From Methylobacterium sp. (GTDB taxonomy: Bacteria; Pseudomonadota; Alphaproteobacteria; Rhizobiales; Beijerinckiaceae): a DNA stretch of 64,000 nucleotides. The stretch lies in NCBI GenBank assembly GCA_013823325.1, contig PNLY01000003.1:59542-123541 (forward strand), written 5' to 3'. The notes below the pieces were generated by a model. It searched no databases. It was not told the origin of the DNA and saw nothing but the letters and a program-made list of their open reading frames with translations. Below are positions 63,201-64,000 of the stretch, piece by piece. How positions within the stretch are numbered: position 1 is the first letter of the stretch; each line of letters begins with the position of its first letter. Position numbers and translations under genes: made by a program.

Positions 63201-64000
63201 ATGAAGAAATTGTTGCTGGCGACGCTGTCGGCCTCGGCGCTGATGGCGGCGCAGCCGCTGGCGGCCAAGACGCTGGTCTATTGCTCGGAAGGCAGCCCGG
63301 AGAATTTCGCGCCGAGCGTCAACACCACCGGCACGTCCTTCGACGCCAACACCCAAATCTACGACACCATCGTCCAGTTCGAGCGCGGCGGCGTCAAGGT
63401 CCAGCCGGCCCTGGCGGAGAAGTGGGATGTCTCGCCGGATGGCCTGACCTACACCCTGCATCTGCGCAAGAACGTGAAGTGGCACACGAACAAGAACTTC
63501 AAGCCGACGCGCGACTTCAATGCCGACGACGTGCTGTTCATGTTCGAGCGGCAGTGGAAGGAAGCCAACCCCTATTACAAGGTGACCAGCTCGAACCACT
63601 CCTACTTCAACGACATGGGCATGCCCAAGCTCTTGAAGTCGGTCGAGAAGGTCGACGACTACACCGTCAAGATCACGCTGAACCAGCCTGAGGCGCCCTT
63701 CCTCGCCGACCTCGCCATGCAATATGCCGGCGTGCAGTCGAAGGAATATGCCGATGCGATGCTGAAGGCCGGCACGCCCGAGAAGCTCGACCAGGAGCCG
63801 ATCGGCACCGGCGCGTTCTATCTGGTGCAGTACCAGAAGGACGCGATCATCCGCTACAAGGCCTTCCCGGACTACTGGGCCGGCAAGGCCAAGATCGACG
63901 ACCTGATCTTCGCGATCACGCCGGACGCCTCGGTGCGCTGGGCCAAGCTGCAGAAGGGCGAGTGCCATGTCATGCCCTATCCGAACCCGGCCGATCTCGA
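63201..64000 (+). CDS. dppA: DppA-type peptide ABC transporter substrate-binding protein (truncated by window end)
   Basis: 266 residues are visible and the frame is open to the end. A signal peptide ([20 protein letters not shown]) is followed by [20 protein letters not shown]. The family block [20 protein letters not shown], then [20 protein letters not shown] and [14 protein letters not shown], is typical of DppA. AAGGAG stands before the ATG. It binds dipeptides or another solute in the periplasm; permease and ATPase genes would lie to the right. The 271-base spacer before it shows no gene. Confidence 0.93.
   Translation, partial: MKKLLLATLSASALMAAQPLAAKTLVYCSEGSPENFAPSVNTTGTSFDANTQIYDTIVQFERGGVKVQPALAEKWDVSPDGLTYTLHLRKNVKWHTNKNFKPTRDFNADDVLFMFERQWKEANPYYKVTSSNHSYFNDMGMPKLLKSVEKVDDYTVKITLNQPEAPFLADLAMQYAGVQSKEYADAMLKAGTPEKLDQEPIGTGAFYLVQYQKDAIIRYKAFPDYWAGKAKIDDLIFAITPDASVRWAKLQKGECHVMPYPNPADL

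Overview
The window is GC-rich, densely packed bacterial chromosome with Shine-Dalgarno led genes, 1 to 8 bp overlaps inside operons and short intergenic palindromic repeats. The gene families (Bug/TctC binding protein, FCD-type GntR regulators, LivMGF fusion, Omp25-like porin, argB followed by a pyrimidine 5'-nucleotidase) suggest an alphaproteobacterium of the Hyphomicrobiales, perhaps near Bosea. That placement rests on gene content only. I see no tRNA, rRNA, CRISPR array, insertion sequence or prophage, and no gene-free stretch longer than 300 bases.

Region 1 (1-4980) looks like a sugar-acid catabolic locus: the start of an RraA-like gene, a Bug/TctC periplasmic binding protein, a GntR/FCD regulator with a palindromic operator candidate, a DapA-family aldolase/dehydratase and an IlvD/Edd dehydratase.

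Region 2 (5247-40921) is a 36 kb surface-glycan locus. It opens with wbpA-wbpB-wbpD-wbpE homologues, which make UDP-2,3-diacetamido-2,3-dideoxy-glucuronic acid. About 17 kb downstream lies a hisH-hisF-wbpG trio of the kind that turns an acetamido group into an acetamidino group. Between and around them are five probable cytoplasmic glycosyltransferases, two large multi-spanning GT-C-like proteins, a Wzm/Wzt-type ABC exporter whose ATPase has a C-terminal glycan-binding extension, a NodB-fold deacetylase-like protein, a FemAB/GNAT-like transferase, two SAM methyltransferases and two LPG_synthase_TM flippase-like proteins. A ten-gene minus-strand run (29589-40921) adds an FrhB-type Fe-S protein, a pyruvyltransferase family protein, a YdcF protein, an AsnB-type amidotransferase, a DUF2793 phage-tail-like protein and a NodU carbamoyltransferase with DUF5989 and SxtJ membrane partners. 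Together they predict an ABC-exported glycan carrying an amidino-uronic acid and several decorations. No epimerase (WbpI), initiating transferase or Wzy polymerase was recognised.

Region 3 (40987-49747) is a catabolic unit: GntR regulator and SDR dehydrogenase, divergent from a branched-chain-amino-acid-type transporter (LivK, LivH and a LivM-LivG-LivF single-chain fusion), then a lambda-crystallin-type 3-hydroxyacyl dehydrogenase and a BKACE enzyme. This suggests uptake of a beta-hydroxy acid, oxidation, and cleavage with acetyl-CoA.

Region 4 (49846-64000) is mixed: Na+/H+ antiporter, Tam-like methyltransferase, SDR with divergent LysR, an M20 amidohydrolase plus alpha-oxoamine synthase with divergent AraC, an outer-membrane beta-barrel, YihY, DUF423, argB, a pyrimidine 5'-nucleotidase, an 8-oxoguanine-deaminase-like amidohydrolase and a DppA-type binding protein cut by the window end.
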